Origin: Ascochyta rabiei
Lineage: Eukaryota; Ascomycota; Dothideomycetes; Pleosporales; Didymellaceae
Assembly: GCF_004011695.2 (NCBI RefSeq)
Contig: NC_082414.1
Coordinates: 1,426,001-1,490,000 of the forward strand
Length of the DNA: 64,000 nt
Direction of reading: 5' to 3'
The notes under the pieces were generated by a model. That model had not been told where the DNA came from, did no database searches, and saw nothing but the letters and a program-made list of their open reading frames with translations. The stretch's first letter is position 1, and every line of letters starts with the position of its first letter. Below, one piece after another: positions 1-11,265 of the stretch. Position numbers and translations under genes: made by a program.

Positions 1-130
1 GAAGGAGAAAGTACAATCGACGTGGCTGGCTCCAAAGAACACAAAGAGTACCTTGCGAAATCAGATCGAGTAGGAATCTCAAATAGTTAATTGGCAACGC
101 TCCTGATGTGCATCTGATGGTTGCTAGCAT

Positions 131-1068
131 CTATTGTCCTTGCCGTGTGTCGTTGACATGAGGATTCTGGCCCATCAAACGAGCAATGGTCACCGCTTCT
201 CTCAGCGCCTTTCCGAGATGCCCTCGTACGCCTGCCTCCTCCATCACCATCAGACCGCCAATCGTGCATCCCTCTGGCGATGTTCCTTGATCTTTCAGGA
301 CCCCCGGGTGAATGCCGCTCTGCAGCATCGCAGCTGTGCCCTTCATGCTCTGGTAGATCATAGTTTGCGCAGTTGCTCTAGGCATACCAACGGCGACCGA
401 TGCATCAATCAATGCATCGCAAATGACGGCAAACATGGCTGGTGTTGAACCCCCTACGGCCGTGGAAGCGTTCATCAGCTTAGGATCAATGTGGGCAGTC
501 TTTCCAACTTGGTTGAAGACGGCATCGGTAATTTTCTTAAACTCATTCGGGATGTCCTTGTCTGGATCTTCAATTGCTGTGAGCGATTCAGAAACTTGTG
601 CAGCGATGTTGGGAAGGGTGCGGATAACCCAAACCCTGTCTTTGCTTGATGAAATGAGCTTCTCAATATCCGCTCGCGTCCACCCGGCCGCAAGACTAAT
701 GAGAAGCTTTCCGCTCAGCGAATCGGCGAGACCGTCTTGCTTCAGAGTTTCCTCAACATCGGATGGATCGACGCCGAGGAGGACGACGTCTGAATCCTTT
801 GCAGCTTTGACGTTGTTGCCTCGTGAGATGGAGAGCTTTCCAGACTTGACAGCTTCTGGGTACTTCTCGGCCAGCTTCTTCTCGGAAGCCTCGCTCCGTA
901 CACAGGCAATGTACTTTTCGAACTTCGCATCCTTGTCACTGCCCGACTCGCTGAGCAAGCTGCTCAGGATAGGCTGCCCAAGGTTTCCTATGTGAAATTT
1001 AGCCAAGTCTGCCTAGAGGATATTGTTAACATGCCACAACCCAAGATACAAAGAACTTTCCCGGACAT
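131..1068 (-). CDS. Pyrroline-5-carboxylate reductase
   Basis: NADPH-dependent reduction of 1-pyrroline-5-carboxylate to proline. The predicted protein has 296 residues. The start is the ATG at 1068. A 34-nt first exon encodes the Rossmann strand ending LGCG, then a 47-nt intron (988-1034) with a GC donor joins it to NLGQPILSS, restoring the glycine-rich motif LGCGNLG. No GT donor gives this join in frame. The C-terminal dimerisation domain carries the P5CR signature region (SPEGCTIGGL, then the helix with GVRGHLGKALREA). It lies 423 bp downstream of the proline dehydrogenase stop, on the same strand, and belongs to the imino-acid cluster. P5CR is normally biosynthetic. In this cluster it could recycle P5C, or return 3-hydroxy-P5C to hydroxyproline (inference from known P5CR side activity). 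Confidence 0.93.
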
Positions 1069-1491
1069 TGTTTTCGGCGATGCTTTCGTCCTCGCCGTCC
1101 CAGTTGAGTCTCGGGAAGATGATGCAATTGCGGATGTTCAGGAAGAAACCGTTCACGTCGCGTCTCATAGTCAATCAAAATACATACCGCGAAGTGCCCC
1201 GCTTCGGGTTGCCTCCCGAGTGCAAACTATGTCATGATCCCGTTTAGATAAGAAGAGTTTGACATGCAGAGAAATTGTTCGCGAGACCGACGCTGGCCGT
1301 GTCCCCACTTGAACCCCGCAATGCATCCACACAGCTCCACCGTGTGAATCGGATGATAGGCCCCATCATTCAGATAGATGTCACATTGCTGAAACTTGGA
1401 GATCGTGGGTGGTGTTAAACCTTCATACCTTCGTCTACTTCGTCCCAATGAGTTATCATGAGAAAGACCGTAACATCGCTCATTCGTGAAC
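1069..1491. other. Intergenic, P5CR / PRODH
   Basis: This is the shared 5' region of the P5CR gene and 3' region of the PRODH gene. I see no ORF with family features and no repeat. Confidence 0.5.
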
Positions 1492-2964
1492 TTATGCAGC
1501 GCCAAACATGGATCGCATCCTTCTCCCCGCCTCCCTGCGGAGCGCAACATATTCGTCATTCGTCCTCAAAACGGCGTCCCTGTTCTCAACTGCTCTTCTC
1601 ATTAGGTACCCAATACACTCGCCCATGCTTCCCCATGTAGAGCACTTGAAAACAGCTGGAGGTTGACCGTCGTTACCCTTCTCGGCCAGAAGTGTGAAGC
1701 TAACTTCGTCCGACATGCCGTGAAGTTGAGCAAAGCTGACTGGAACGGTAGGCAAGCCAGCAGCGATCCTTTGCTTGTGTAGTCTTTGCGCAGAGATGAC
1801 AGAGTCGCGGTTGTGAGATGCAAGAAACAACTTAAGTGAGGGGAAGGGGCGAGAAACACCGTATTCACCGAGCTGCTGACGGAGAGCACCCTGGGCAATA
1901 CCGTTGTAGTTGTCGTCTGTGTCTTGCTTTGTATCGTGGATCAAGGCGCGGTCTTCCGAAGCTATATATGCACCACGAACGAGTTTGAGTCCGAGAGTGA
2001 AGCCGTCTTTCTCAGCTTCAGCGAGGTGAGATGCGAGGAGTGCCTGGGTGCCCTTGAGGTAGGCCTGGTACGTGTTGTAGACGACGACACGGCCATCAGT
2101 GTTAAATTTGCGCATCATCTCGAGACTGACGCGATCAATGCCCCTCTGGTAGTGTTGAGACTCTGCGTCGACGATGATCTGGATGTTGCGTTCCTTGCAC
2201 TTGGTGCCGATCTCGTTCAAAGCGTCAAGCATCTGCTGTGGCGGCAAGTCTCCTTTGTTGAAAGCATTAACAACCGCAGGTCCGGCTCCGGAAGTCCTAT
2301 GATGATGTCAGATGGAACCTATTTCGATGTTGTAAGGGTATACTTACTTGATGGCCAAAATATCTCCCTCTTCGATCAAATCGATGGTTCCAACAGTGCC
2401 AGCTCTCCAGGACTCAATAATATTGTCGATCTTAATACCAGCCGCCTCTTCCGCCGCTTCCTCTGCAGCGGATCCGGGGCTGTACCCGTTACCGCTTTTG
2501 TGGTCGAAGACCATCTCTTGTGCATACGTGAGGATAACACCTCGAAACCCAAGGTCTTTCAGTGCCTTGACGCATTTTCTGGTCTCTGCTGGTGTGGTAC
2601 CAGCACAGAATTGATCGTAGAATGATTTCTTGATGATTGCTTTAAGGACTGGGTTCTTGTCGAGATTGAATAGCCAGGTCCTTTCTGGCTTTGCAAAGAA
2701 GTTGAGAATATGAATAGAAGGCACGAGTAGCCACTTCCTGGAGGAAACTGTGGCGACCAGAAGTGATCTCAGAAACATGGGCAGAGGCATAGCTGACAGT
2801 GGTGAAGCTTTTGCCAACAGTCCTGTCTCTGATGTGGGTGGGCTCATTGTCCCTCTCTCCTTTGCTGCATAGGTTGAGGACAGCCTAATGGCTGCGAATG
2901 TAATTCCATCCTTTTTTCCAACGCCCCTCAGCACCGCAGGGGCCCCATATCTAATGTGAAGCAT
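1492..2964 (-). CDS. Proline dehydrogenase (FAD), mitochondrial
   Basis: Oxidises L-proline (and probably hydroxyproline) to the pyrroline-carboxylate at the mitochondrial inner membrane, passing electrons through FAD to quinone. Two exons (2348-2964, 1492-2296) flank a 51-nt intron and give 473 residues. The Met at 2964 starts an Arg-rich, acid-poor N-terminus that fits a mitochondrial presequence. Motifs seen are LKLVRGAY near the middle of exon 2 and the C-terminal YLMRRAVENRDAV, matching the substrate and FAD-binding Arg-Arg-x-x-Glu-Asn signature of the family. The reading frame is intact. Its neighbours are P5CR downstream and a carrier-like gene upstream. Equivalent to prnD/PUT1 by family; orthology is not proven here. 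Confidence 0.95.
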
Positions 2965-3711
2965 ATTACCCTCGCTAAGCTGTAAGACGTAGAGTGTATA
3001 GTGGTAGTATAATGCGTGATTGAGCCCTGAACTTGAATAGAGACAATGCAGTTGTGAGTGAGGAAGCCTTCCTGTGTACACAACGAAAGGTATTATATTG
3101 CCTTATCGCCCACGCCCACACACTGTAATACGATATGTATGCCACGACCCCGCTTCATAGTACGTGATTCGATAACGTGGGTCTTACTCGGCCTCGTGAC
3201 TTCCGCGTCAGAGTACCGTAGGTCGGACGCACTGCCGGCTCGCACCTACTGCCCAGATCCGGTACCGACAATTGCGTAGCTTCTATGCCACAATGCTTAT
3301 CACGCTTTTGGATAATGTGGAAAGCATCATTGTAATCGATACGCACATCGAGCTGCGGCCCAACACATCTTCTGTGTCGAGGAGCGGCGTGCGGGGTGAG
3401 GTGCATCGGATCGGGTTAAGATCTCGGTTTAACATTGCAGGAGCTGATACGCTAAGCCATCCAATTGGTCACAACCACTTATTCGATGCTCGATTGGGTG
3501 GCTTGTTATCATCTCGGCTTATTCTCGTGTTGGATCAAGCGAAGTGAGGCTGCGGTAGAAGATGTATGGAAGAGGCGCAGAAGTTCCTCGATTCAAGCCA
3601 TTGCAGCCACTACAGTAGGCTGGTAAATGTTGAAAAGAACTCTATGGTGATTTCTCCCTTGAGAGTCCATGTCTCATGCTTTCGCGAAGATTGATTTCAG
3701 ACGTTGTGGTT
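2965..3711. other. Intergenic, PRODH promoter side
   Basis: Upstream region of PRODH and 3' side of the carrier-like gene. It holds short ORFs only and I see no recognisable gene. Confidence 0.5.
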
Positions 3712-4671
3712 TCATGCAGCCTTCTTTACGTGCCCGACCTTCTCATCGAAGTACTCCCGTAACCCAGTGTTCGCAACAAGTCCTATACCAAATGCCGGAA
3801 TGATCCTGGCACATCTCACAAGAGTTGTTGCTCCGAGGTTCTGTATAATCCTCGACATTCGCGCCGTGATGTCAGGGTGACTATACATATCTAGACCCAG
3901 GAGGTGGATTGGAGTGGCAAAAACCTGGGAGAAAACGGGCACCAAAAGTTGAATCGTCGCCATCTTCATCATAGGGTTGGTGAATGTGTCTGGCAGTGTT
4001 GATGCAATCATTGGAGGTAAGTTGACCGCCCCGAAGATGGTAATTGCGTCACGAACGAGGAAGGTTCTTGCCACTGTCCTGGGAAATCTCGGTCGCTGAA
4101 CCGGTGGAGACTTCACCCTCGCGGCTTCCGTCTGTGCAGCAACCGGTGTCGATGGTCTGCCAAACATCTGAACGAAATGTACATCTTCCCAGACTCCTAG
4201 TGGTACATTTATGGTAATTGTCAAAAGAAAGGTGATCGATTGCACCAGGAGCTCGTCAGCTCTCCGAGTTGAGTGGCGGGCTGTGGTTTCGACAATGTTT
4301 GCTGTCGTGTATGTCGCTGCATATAATATCCAGATGATGAAGAACGGTTTTGTGCCAAAGAAACGCCTAGGATGTCGGAATGAACAGAGAATGTTGGTTC
4401 TCGACGCCTGAGCAAGTGGGTTTTGGCCTGATCTAGCAGCATTTTCAACGACTGCGCTGAACATTGTCATTATATGCCTTCACATGACCTCACCTGACTC
4501 CGGTGGGATCACTTACCGGTCAATCGCTGTAAGAACAAGTGACAACAACGTCGCGCTCATAGTTGCAGCACGTAGATCTCCAACCAGCTGTCCTGGAAGC
4601 GTACTTCCTTTCCAACATCCCCATTCGAAATTTGGTCGTTCATGAGAAACTTGCTGAGTCATCGAAGACAT
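3712..4671 (-). CDS. Mitochondrial carrier-like (SLC25-like) membrane protein
   Basis: Predicted protein of 299 residues from two exons (4517-4671, 3712-4456) separated by a 60-nt GT-AG intron. The first exon (MSSMTQQVSHERPNFEWGCW...) ends in a helix DLRAATMSATLLSLVLTAID that joins in frame to RAVVENAARSGQNP. Hydrophobic segments follow at KPFFIIWILYAATYTTANIV, at LLVQSITFLLTITINVPLGV and in the second half (TLVRCARIIPAFGIGLVANTG). The pattern resembles a fungal family annotated as mitochondrial-carrier-like. I could not find clear PX[DE]XX[KR] signatures, so transport activity is unproven. It lies inside the proline/hydroxyproline cluster next to mitochondrial PRODH. A role moving proline or pathway intermediates across the inner membrane is inference from position. 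Confidence 0.72.
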
Positions 4672-5224
4672 GAAGCTGTAGCGGGAAACGTCGTGATGGT
4701 TGCTAATTCGGCCTTCATGAATCCACGACGTCTGGCTTGAACGTCAACGTGCACAATCTTGCTGAGTCTTTAGACCGAGTCGCGTCAACAATACCGAACG
4801 CCGGCCTCAACTGCGCTTTGCATCGCATTACTTTACCTTTCCGGACCCATGATCGCACCTTCTGGCCATCGTAACCCAGGCCTCGGTAATACATGGTCAA
4901 GATCTGTGGGGTACTGGTGTCGGTTTCGCGCCCGTGATGTTCACGGTATGCCTGCCGGTGGTGTGTAGCAGGTGTGTAGTGCTGCGGCTGCGGGGCAACG
5001 ACGCATCGCCCTTCACGCTAACGCATGCGGAGCTTATCGATAGCGAGTCTTCCGGTAGTCTCACGCAGTTCTATGCGAGTGGAAGGAAAGAGTCGCAGGG
5101 TTCGGAATTGGCTACCGTTGATTACGGGAGTGTTAAAATGTGAGAGTCCCTTGAGTAGAGGACGATCAGGTACCTCCTCGCTCTTAGTTGGTCGCCTTTG
5201 AATCTTACCAACAAAATTGTCACG
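4672..5224. promoter_or_regulatory. Divergent promoter region, carrier-like gene / FAD oxidase
   Basis: About 550 bp between two divergently transcribed cluster genes, so it should hold control elements for both. It contains several CCGG tetranucleotides (about 4797, 4839, 4953 and 5050). CCGG half-sites are the core of known proline-regulator (PrnA-type) binding sites, but I see no well-spaced pair, so this is only suggestive. Confidence 0.4.
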
Positions 5225-6582
5225 ATGAGCATCTCAAAGAACGAACACATTGCGATTGTCGGTGGCGGGGCTTTTGGGCTGTCGACTGCTTTCGAGCTGT
5301 CGCAGCAGGGCTATACAGACATTACGGTCTTTGAAAAGGATGGAGAGATTCCTTCAAGATGGTCGGCCGCAAACGATCTGAACAAGATCATGCGCGCTGA
5401 GTACGAAGACCCATGGTACACAGAACTCGGTGTCGTAAGTAGTCCGCTCTTCTGGGTCAGTTGATAGTACTGATTCGTCTTCAGGAAGCCGCAAAGAAAT
5501 GGCAAACAGCCCTTTACGCACCCTACTTCCATCGAGTCGGCTATCTCAACTGTGTGTCCGGCGCTGGCACACAAAAAGCCATCAACTCAATGAATTCATT
5601 CAAAGCTGCAGGCGAGGCACATCCAGATATCAAACCCTGGGTCTCTAGTGTATCGACCCGCCAGGAGCTTCAAGATATTTGCTGGCAATTTAACCAGGGC
5701 GAGATGCCAGGGTGGAAGGGCTACTTCAACCGTTACGACGGCTACGTCCACTCTGCTAACGCTCTCCGTGGTATTTACCGTGCTGCAAGATCGAACGGTG
5801 TACGATTCTTCCTCGGCGAGAAGAGGGGAGCCATCCAGGAGATCGTCTACCAGGGCAGTGGCGCGAACGGGAAGAGCGTCGGCGTCAAGACCAAAGATGG
5901 ACAGTTCCACGCTGCCTCGCTCGTCATCGTCGCCACTGGTGCGGCAGCCTCAAAGATCGTTCCAGAAATTGGCGCTCGCGTCTCTGCGAAGTCATGGTCC
6001 GTTGCACACATCCGTCTTACAGACGAAGAGACCGCAGCGCTGCGCGGTATTCCCGTCACATATGCGCGCGATCTTGGATTCTTCTTCGAGCCTGACCCGA
6101 AGACCAACCTCCTCAAGCTCTGCCCCATGGGCGGTGGTTTTATCAATACCAACCCCGCGACTGGTGTCTCTGAAGCACCCGAGGATGTCCAGCGCTTTGT
6201 ACCTCCCGAGGATGAGCGCAAGATGCGCGAACTCCTCCGCCAAACTCTGCCTTACCTTGCCGATCGGCCACTTGTCGAGAAAACATTATGTTGGTTTGCT
6301 GACACCAACGATTCTGAATTCATCATTGACTATCTACCCAAGACTGGCGGGTCAGTCATAGTCCTGTCTGGTGACTCTGGTCACGGTTTCAAGATGTTCC
6401 CAATTGTCGGTTCGTGGGTGAACAACCTTCTCAATGCTCCCGAGGGCAAGCAAAAAGAAAAGAGGTGGCAGTGGAGGACAAACCAGCCTAACGATGGTAC
6501 TGCGAGACAAGACGATGTGAGTTGGCGCGTTGGTGACGTCCAAGAGCTGAGGGACATTACACCGAATGTTTCAAAATTTTAA
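5225..6582 (+). CDS. FAD-dependent amine/imino-acid oxidase (sarcosine/pipecolate/fructosyl-amine oxidase type)
   Basis: Two exons (5225-5434, 5485-6582) with a 50-nt intron encode 435 residues. The N-terminus has the FAD Rossmann motif IAIVGGGAFGLSTAFELS followed by the acidic strand end ITVFEKD. The C-terminal half has KTLCWFADTNDSEFIID, where the Cys sits at the covalent-FAD position of the monomeric sarcosine oxidase family, then the flavin-binding loop SGDSGHGFKMFP. The substrate cannot be read from sequence; relatives oxidise sarcosine, pipecolate, fructosyl amines or similar secondary amines. The last three residues are Ser-Lys-Phe, close to a peroxisomal PTS1, as expected for an H2O2-producing oxidase. 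It is transcribed divergently from the carrier-like gene within the imino-acid cluster, which favours an imino-acid substrate (inference). Confidence 0.88.
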
Positions 6583-6907
6583 TCATTTAGCATGATTAAA
6601 GTATAGATCTGAGTAATGCATTTGGCTCATCTTTAACCTCAACCTCGATGTTGCCCTCATGTTGAAGCAACCACGCTCGACTTATGGACCAAAGGTATGC
6701 CGCCAAGCCTCCCGCGCGGATAGGTTCTGATAGCAAAACAACATGCGGTAGTCACGTTGGTAGTCGCAAAATAGACCACGATGAGAGCCGTCTGAATGCA
6801 GGATCGAGTACGTAGATATCAAAAGTTTCAGGCCTTGCGCCAAACCCCATATATATGTCTCTAGGTCGTTATACCGTCCGTGCATGTATCGTGCGCCTCG
6901 TTACTCC
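6583..6907. other. Convergent intergenic region
   Basis: 3' ends of the FAD oxidase and the Zn2Cys6 regulator face each other here. I see no gene. Confidence 0.5.
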
Positions 6908-9313
6908 TTACTGCATCTGTGGGTCCACCATCTCCAAAGGTTGGTAGTTGTCGAGAACGCCAAAAGAAAGCCAATCAGTCCCTTCAATATCCATAGACTC
7001 GGCAACAGCCAGAATCTGCTCGGCCGTGAGATCGTCACCAAAGCCACTGCCCTCGTCGCTGAACCCTGAGTACAGGGGACCCCCATCTGGTGAGGCAAAC
7101 ATTTGTTTTGCGCTAGAGGATTCATCACGTATTCCTGAACCGGTCTGGTTCATGTTTGTGTTGAGTTGAGCGAGCTGCTGCTGGTTGAACGCCTCCATCG
7201 TTGGTGGTCGCTCCTGCATTGCTGCATATTCTACTAGCATCTCCTCAAGCCTGCGCAGCTCGTGCATCCGGTAATCCGCGATGCGGTTGCCGCCAGCTAT
7301 CATGGTTTCCATCAGCGAAAACGCTGTGTCCAGCCAAAGGGTTCGGTCGTCGAGCAGGCTCGGGTCAACGAAACGAGTTACGATGAGGACCATGGTCGAT
7401 ACGAAAAGGGCGTCCAGGTCCCACGGAAGAAATGTTTCTGGACACGGTAAGTTTCGTTCAGACACACAGGAGGGGTGGCGCTTACCCAGTAGACCCTGAT
7501 CCTGAAGGCTTTCGAGTATCACCAGAATTTTCTGTGATGCTTCTAGGGCCACGTGCAGTACCTTTCGAATTTTGGGTGAAGAGATCAAAGGCACTACCTG
7601 CTGTGGTGATTCGAAGACCTTCTTCATGCAGCAGAACAACAACGGTCTAGTGACAACAACGATGGTCTGGAGCAGTTAGCTACCTTATACTTTATGAAGG
7701 AACGACAATACTAACCTGGTAATAGTATAAATGAGAATGCGCCGGTAGTCTAGAAATGCCGCCAAAACGTTCGTCAGCATGCAAGGGAAATGAAGTGCGG
7801 AGCTCTTCTGCTAGTCCAGCTAGGTTGTCAAGCACCGTCTTGATGCTTAGTACGAATTTTTTGCGAAGCCTGCCTTTGGAGCCATACACAGTATTGGCAA
7901 TATCAGTATGAATTTTGGCAAGCTTGATCTGCATATTCAGTGCAGCTGCTCGCTGAGGTGAGTTTTGGTAGTTAGGTAGTTGACAGGATACGTCTTCGTC
8001 ACGGATCGATTGCGGCAGCCCCATCAAAGAGGTCATGTGACGGTCTAGAATGAAGATGGTCCACCAGATCTTGCGACAGCGCTGGACAACAACGTCGCCC
8101 AGATTCATCACTGGCATGTCTGTGTGCATTCCTTGTATAAGAGCAATCCGCATAGCTTGGCCGATCGTGACGTGTGCAGCATTGCGGGAGTCAAGCGCTT
8201 GCAGGTACAGCGCAATGCAGCACAGCACCTCCGTCGCTACGATGGGGTCCCGGCAGAGCTTGTTCGTATCTGGAAGAAGCTGCAAGGCGTATGTGAACAA
8301 GTCCGCACCAGGCGGTCTTGGTGAACGGTTCTTCTGCTGAACGAACGTCTTACCAAAAGCTATAATGAGCAGGAAGTGGATGTACCAGAGGCTCTCATTC
8401 CAGATAGCTTTGTCACCTATGCTTGTGTAGAAAGCATGTAGGTTGGACATGAACTCGTCTTCTTCGAAGAGATGCATCATCTGCGCGCAGTGGAATTTGA
8501 CTGCGTTGATCAGGAAGATAGCGTGGTCTATGCTTGGGATTACGGGGGAAGCAGATTCGGGTAAGCTGCGAGTACCGTCCCAGAGGAGATTGTACGCGGA
8601 TCCGTCGAACAGTAGGTCTGCAGCTGGAAGAGGCGACTTGTGCATGTGTTCGTGCACCAGGCTCAGGACTTGTCCGTGAAAAGACCAGTTGGACGAGGTA
8701 CCCATGTAGACTGAAGGGTGCGTTAGTACTGTGGAGTAATCTGGAAGATATAGGAAGACCTACAAGTCTGTCCGTTAGAAGCTGCCATGTATCTAGAAGG
8801 TGTCTCAGTAAGAGGGTTTGTCAGATTTGCAGTCTCGCGTGGGCCATCTGTCCCTGGTGTGCTCTCTCGAGTGCCTCCGCCGCTGGGCTGAGCTGACCGC
8901 CTTGGTGTCTCACCAGGAGAAAGACTCCTCTCTGCCCGTGCCCGGGCATCTCGATCCTCTTCTAGCAACGGATTGATAGCAGAGGATGCATTGCTTGCGT
9001 TCTGAAGTTGTGCTACCTTGGCCTGGAGGTCGGAGAGGTAGCTACATTGTTGGTTAGAGAAGTCGCTTATGGCAAGGCTATGGATGACAAACCCTTGGGT
9101 TACCAAAACCTTGTTGTCTCGATCATCGAAAATACAGGTCAAATTTCGCTTGCCGCAGTTCGCACAAGGCTGCTGGCCGGAGCACTTGATCTTCTGCCTT
9201 CGACATCTGGAGCAGCTATAGCAAAATTAGCAAGGCCAAGACCACCATCAATCAGCAGCATACGCGTTCGACGATCTCTTTGTTACTCGTCTGTGCTCAT
9301 TCGAGGTAGCCAT
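6908..9313 (-). CDS. Zn2Cys6 transcription factor of the imino-acid cluster
   Basis: Six exons (9264-9313, 9093-9215, 8764-9041, 7716-8710, 7486-7666, 6908-7437) with five introns of 48-53 nt give 718 residues. Cys18, 21, 28, 34, 37 and 44 form a perfect C-x2-C-x6-C-x5-C-x2-C-x6-C binuclear zinc cluster, split after codon 16 by intron 1. A linker and short coiled coil follow (YLSDLQAKVAQLQN), then a Fungal_trans middle domain (RCRKIWWTIFILDRHMTSLMGLP). The C-terminus is acidic and Gln-rich, as in activators. It lies between the oxidase and the aminotransferase, so it is the likely pathway-specific activator, functionally comparable with PrnA of Aspergillus. Binding specificity is not shown by the sequence. 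All exons are intact. Confidence 0.92.
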
Positions 9314-9992
9314 TACAGCAGATGTCTGTCATTCTGCAGCATTCCTTAGAGAGAAACTCGGACATCGTCAGGCGGGGCGCCGATAACGCCGATAAGGCTC
9401 CGCCTACTCCGAAGCAAAATTGGTGTCAACAGCGCAATGAGACTCGAGTCGGAGTGGTTTTCTGGTCCCGTCTATGTGCGGGGAACGCTGGGGTTCAAGT
9501 GACGTCTTTGGTAACAAAGGCTTGGCGGTTTTTTATTCCCTTTAGGTACGCACCACCAAGCACCGACGTCTCCATTAAGAACAAGAGATCCCCAGGTCAG
9601 CGAAATCTCATCAGAACCTCAAATCCTTCCAGAAGCTTTCGAGTAAGATAGCCCTGCATCGCTATCGCTTTCGACTAAAGCCTAGCGCCAGACTATGGTA
9701 AATTCTGGCCTTTCACCTAGTATCAGCGACTTCGCACCCGTCGATGTTATACAACACACGCGCTTCGACTCGCATTGAGAGCCGCAGTAAATTTGCTAAA
9801 GCACTGGATCTTACTTTCTATTTAGATCACGAGATGCGCGCGACAGTATGCGACAGTATGCGGCATAAAAGGATACGGAAGCTGACCCGAGATCGACGGC
9901 TTCCCTTCCGATCCAGCTTACGCCCAGCCTGCACCACGGCATCACATGCACATTGATAAGACAATTCACTATCAACTCGGTCCTTCTGCAGC
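9314..9992. other. Intergenic, regulator promoter side
   Basis: Upstream region of the regulator and 3' side of the aminotransferase pseudogene. No gene recognised. Confidence 0.5.
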
Positions 9993-11265
9993 TTACAATC
10001 GCGATGGAGGTGCGCCGTGGACCACCTCATCGATGGCCTGTGCAATCCTCTCAATATTTGACTGGTTCATGGCCAAAACGTTGATACGTCCACTCAGGAG
10101 CATGTAGATATGGTGCTTGCTGCCAAGCGCCTCGCACTGTTGTGGGCTCAAAGGAAGGAAGTAGAAGAGACCGGTTGATTTGAGGATGGCGTTCCAGTTA
10201 CCGGGTGTCTGTACGTTGTCAGTGGTTGGACACGGATGAAGGCTGCGATGGGAAGCTCACCTTTTGCTTATTGGTCAGTAAGTTGTACAATGTCCTCCTG
10301 AGACCGACCAATCGCTCTCGCATCACTACCAGCTCGTTTTATCACTGTGATGTGAGATCGCCATCCTTGAGAACAGTGTTCACCAGCCTCGATCCGTACG
10401 CTGGACTGGACGAGAACTCTCACATGACCAAGCATCTCAGCTGGTCGTATACGTTGGCTGCAACAGTACTCTTCTCTGTGAGAATATGCATTACACCGCA
10501 CCTCTCGCCATACAGTCCGAAATCTTTCGAGAACGATTGGCAAGCGAGCAATTCAAAATATTGCTCTGTGAAGTGCCTCAGACCGAATGCATCTTCCGCC
10601 AGTGGCGCACCGAGCCCCTGATATGCCATGTCGAAGAAGGGGAAATGACCCTTGGGCTTCATAGCCCGCTCAAGTGTTCGCCATTGCTCCTTGCTCAAAT
10701 CTGCGCCCGAGGGATTGTGGCAGCACCCCTGGAGGACAAATATGCTGCCACTGGGAGCTCTCTCGACGGCACTGAGGTCGCCGAATGCGACAGTGCCTCG
10801 CCCCGCATCGTAATGTCGGTACTTAACGACTTCGAATCCAACAAGGTTGAACAGGGGCTCGTAGCTCCCCCACGCTGGGGTTCAAAAGTAGACCTTCTTT
10901 CCTTTGAACTCCCTGGCGCGGCTCAGAAACAGAGCAGCAAGATGAATGCTTCCAGTACCCGAGATATCTTGAGCAGACGCAATGCGGCCGGTCCTCACAG
11001 GCTCGGATTCTGCGCTGAACAGGACTTTGCATGCGTTGTTGACGAATTCGTCATCTCCCGTTGTGACTTCGTAGTCGTGACCTAGTTCCGCCTTTGTGAG
11101 AATCTCCTTCGCCTGCTTCATTACGCCGAGCTCGTTGTATTTACCCTCCTTATTCCGGTATACGCCAACGCCGAGATCGATTCTCGAGGGCGATTTGTCG
11201 GCTTTTACTTTGGAGCTGAGGATGAAGACTGGGTCCGCTGGGCCCATGGGAACGGAGCGGAACAT
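9993..11265 (-). pseudogene. Aspartate aminotransferase, cytosolic type, with four in-frame stops
   Basis: Class I PLP aminotransferase, 407 codons across two exons (10261-11265, 9993-10208; 52-nt intron). Homology is continuous in one frame: MFRSVPMGPADPV, the SGTGSIHLAA loop, GCCHNPSGAD (cofactor Asn), FFDMAYQG (Asp and Tyr), the Schiff-base Lys in SFSKDFGLYGER, and the substrate-binding Arg in LLSGRINVLAMN. The frame is interrupted by TGA at 10882-10884 (codon 128, a Ser position just before TPAWGSYEP), TGA at 10420-10422 (codon 282), and TGA-TAA at 10339-10344 (codons 308-309, about where a Trp is expected). No GT-AG intron can remove them. In the hydroxyproline pathway this enzyme would convert 4-hydroxyglutamate to 4-hydroxy-2-oxoglutarate. 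The rest of the gene is remarkably well preserved, so inactivation looks recent. Confidence 0.88.

Noticed and set aside
10339..10884. Stops in AspAT removed by introns, or TGA read as an amino acid
   Set aside because: No GT/GC-AG pair flanks the stops in the right phase, fungi lack selenocysteine, and one stop is TAA.
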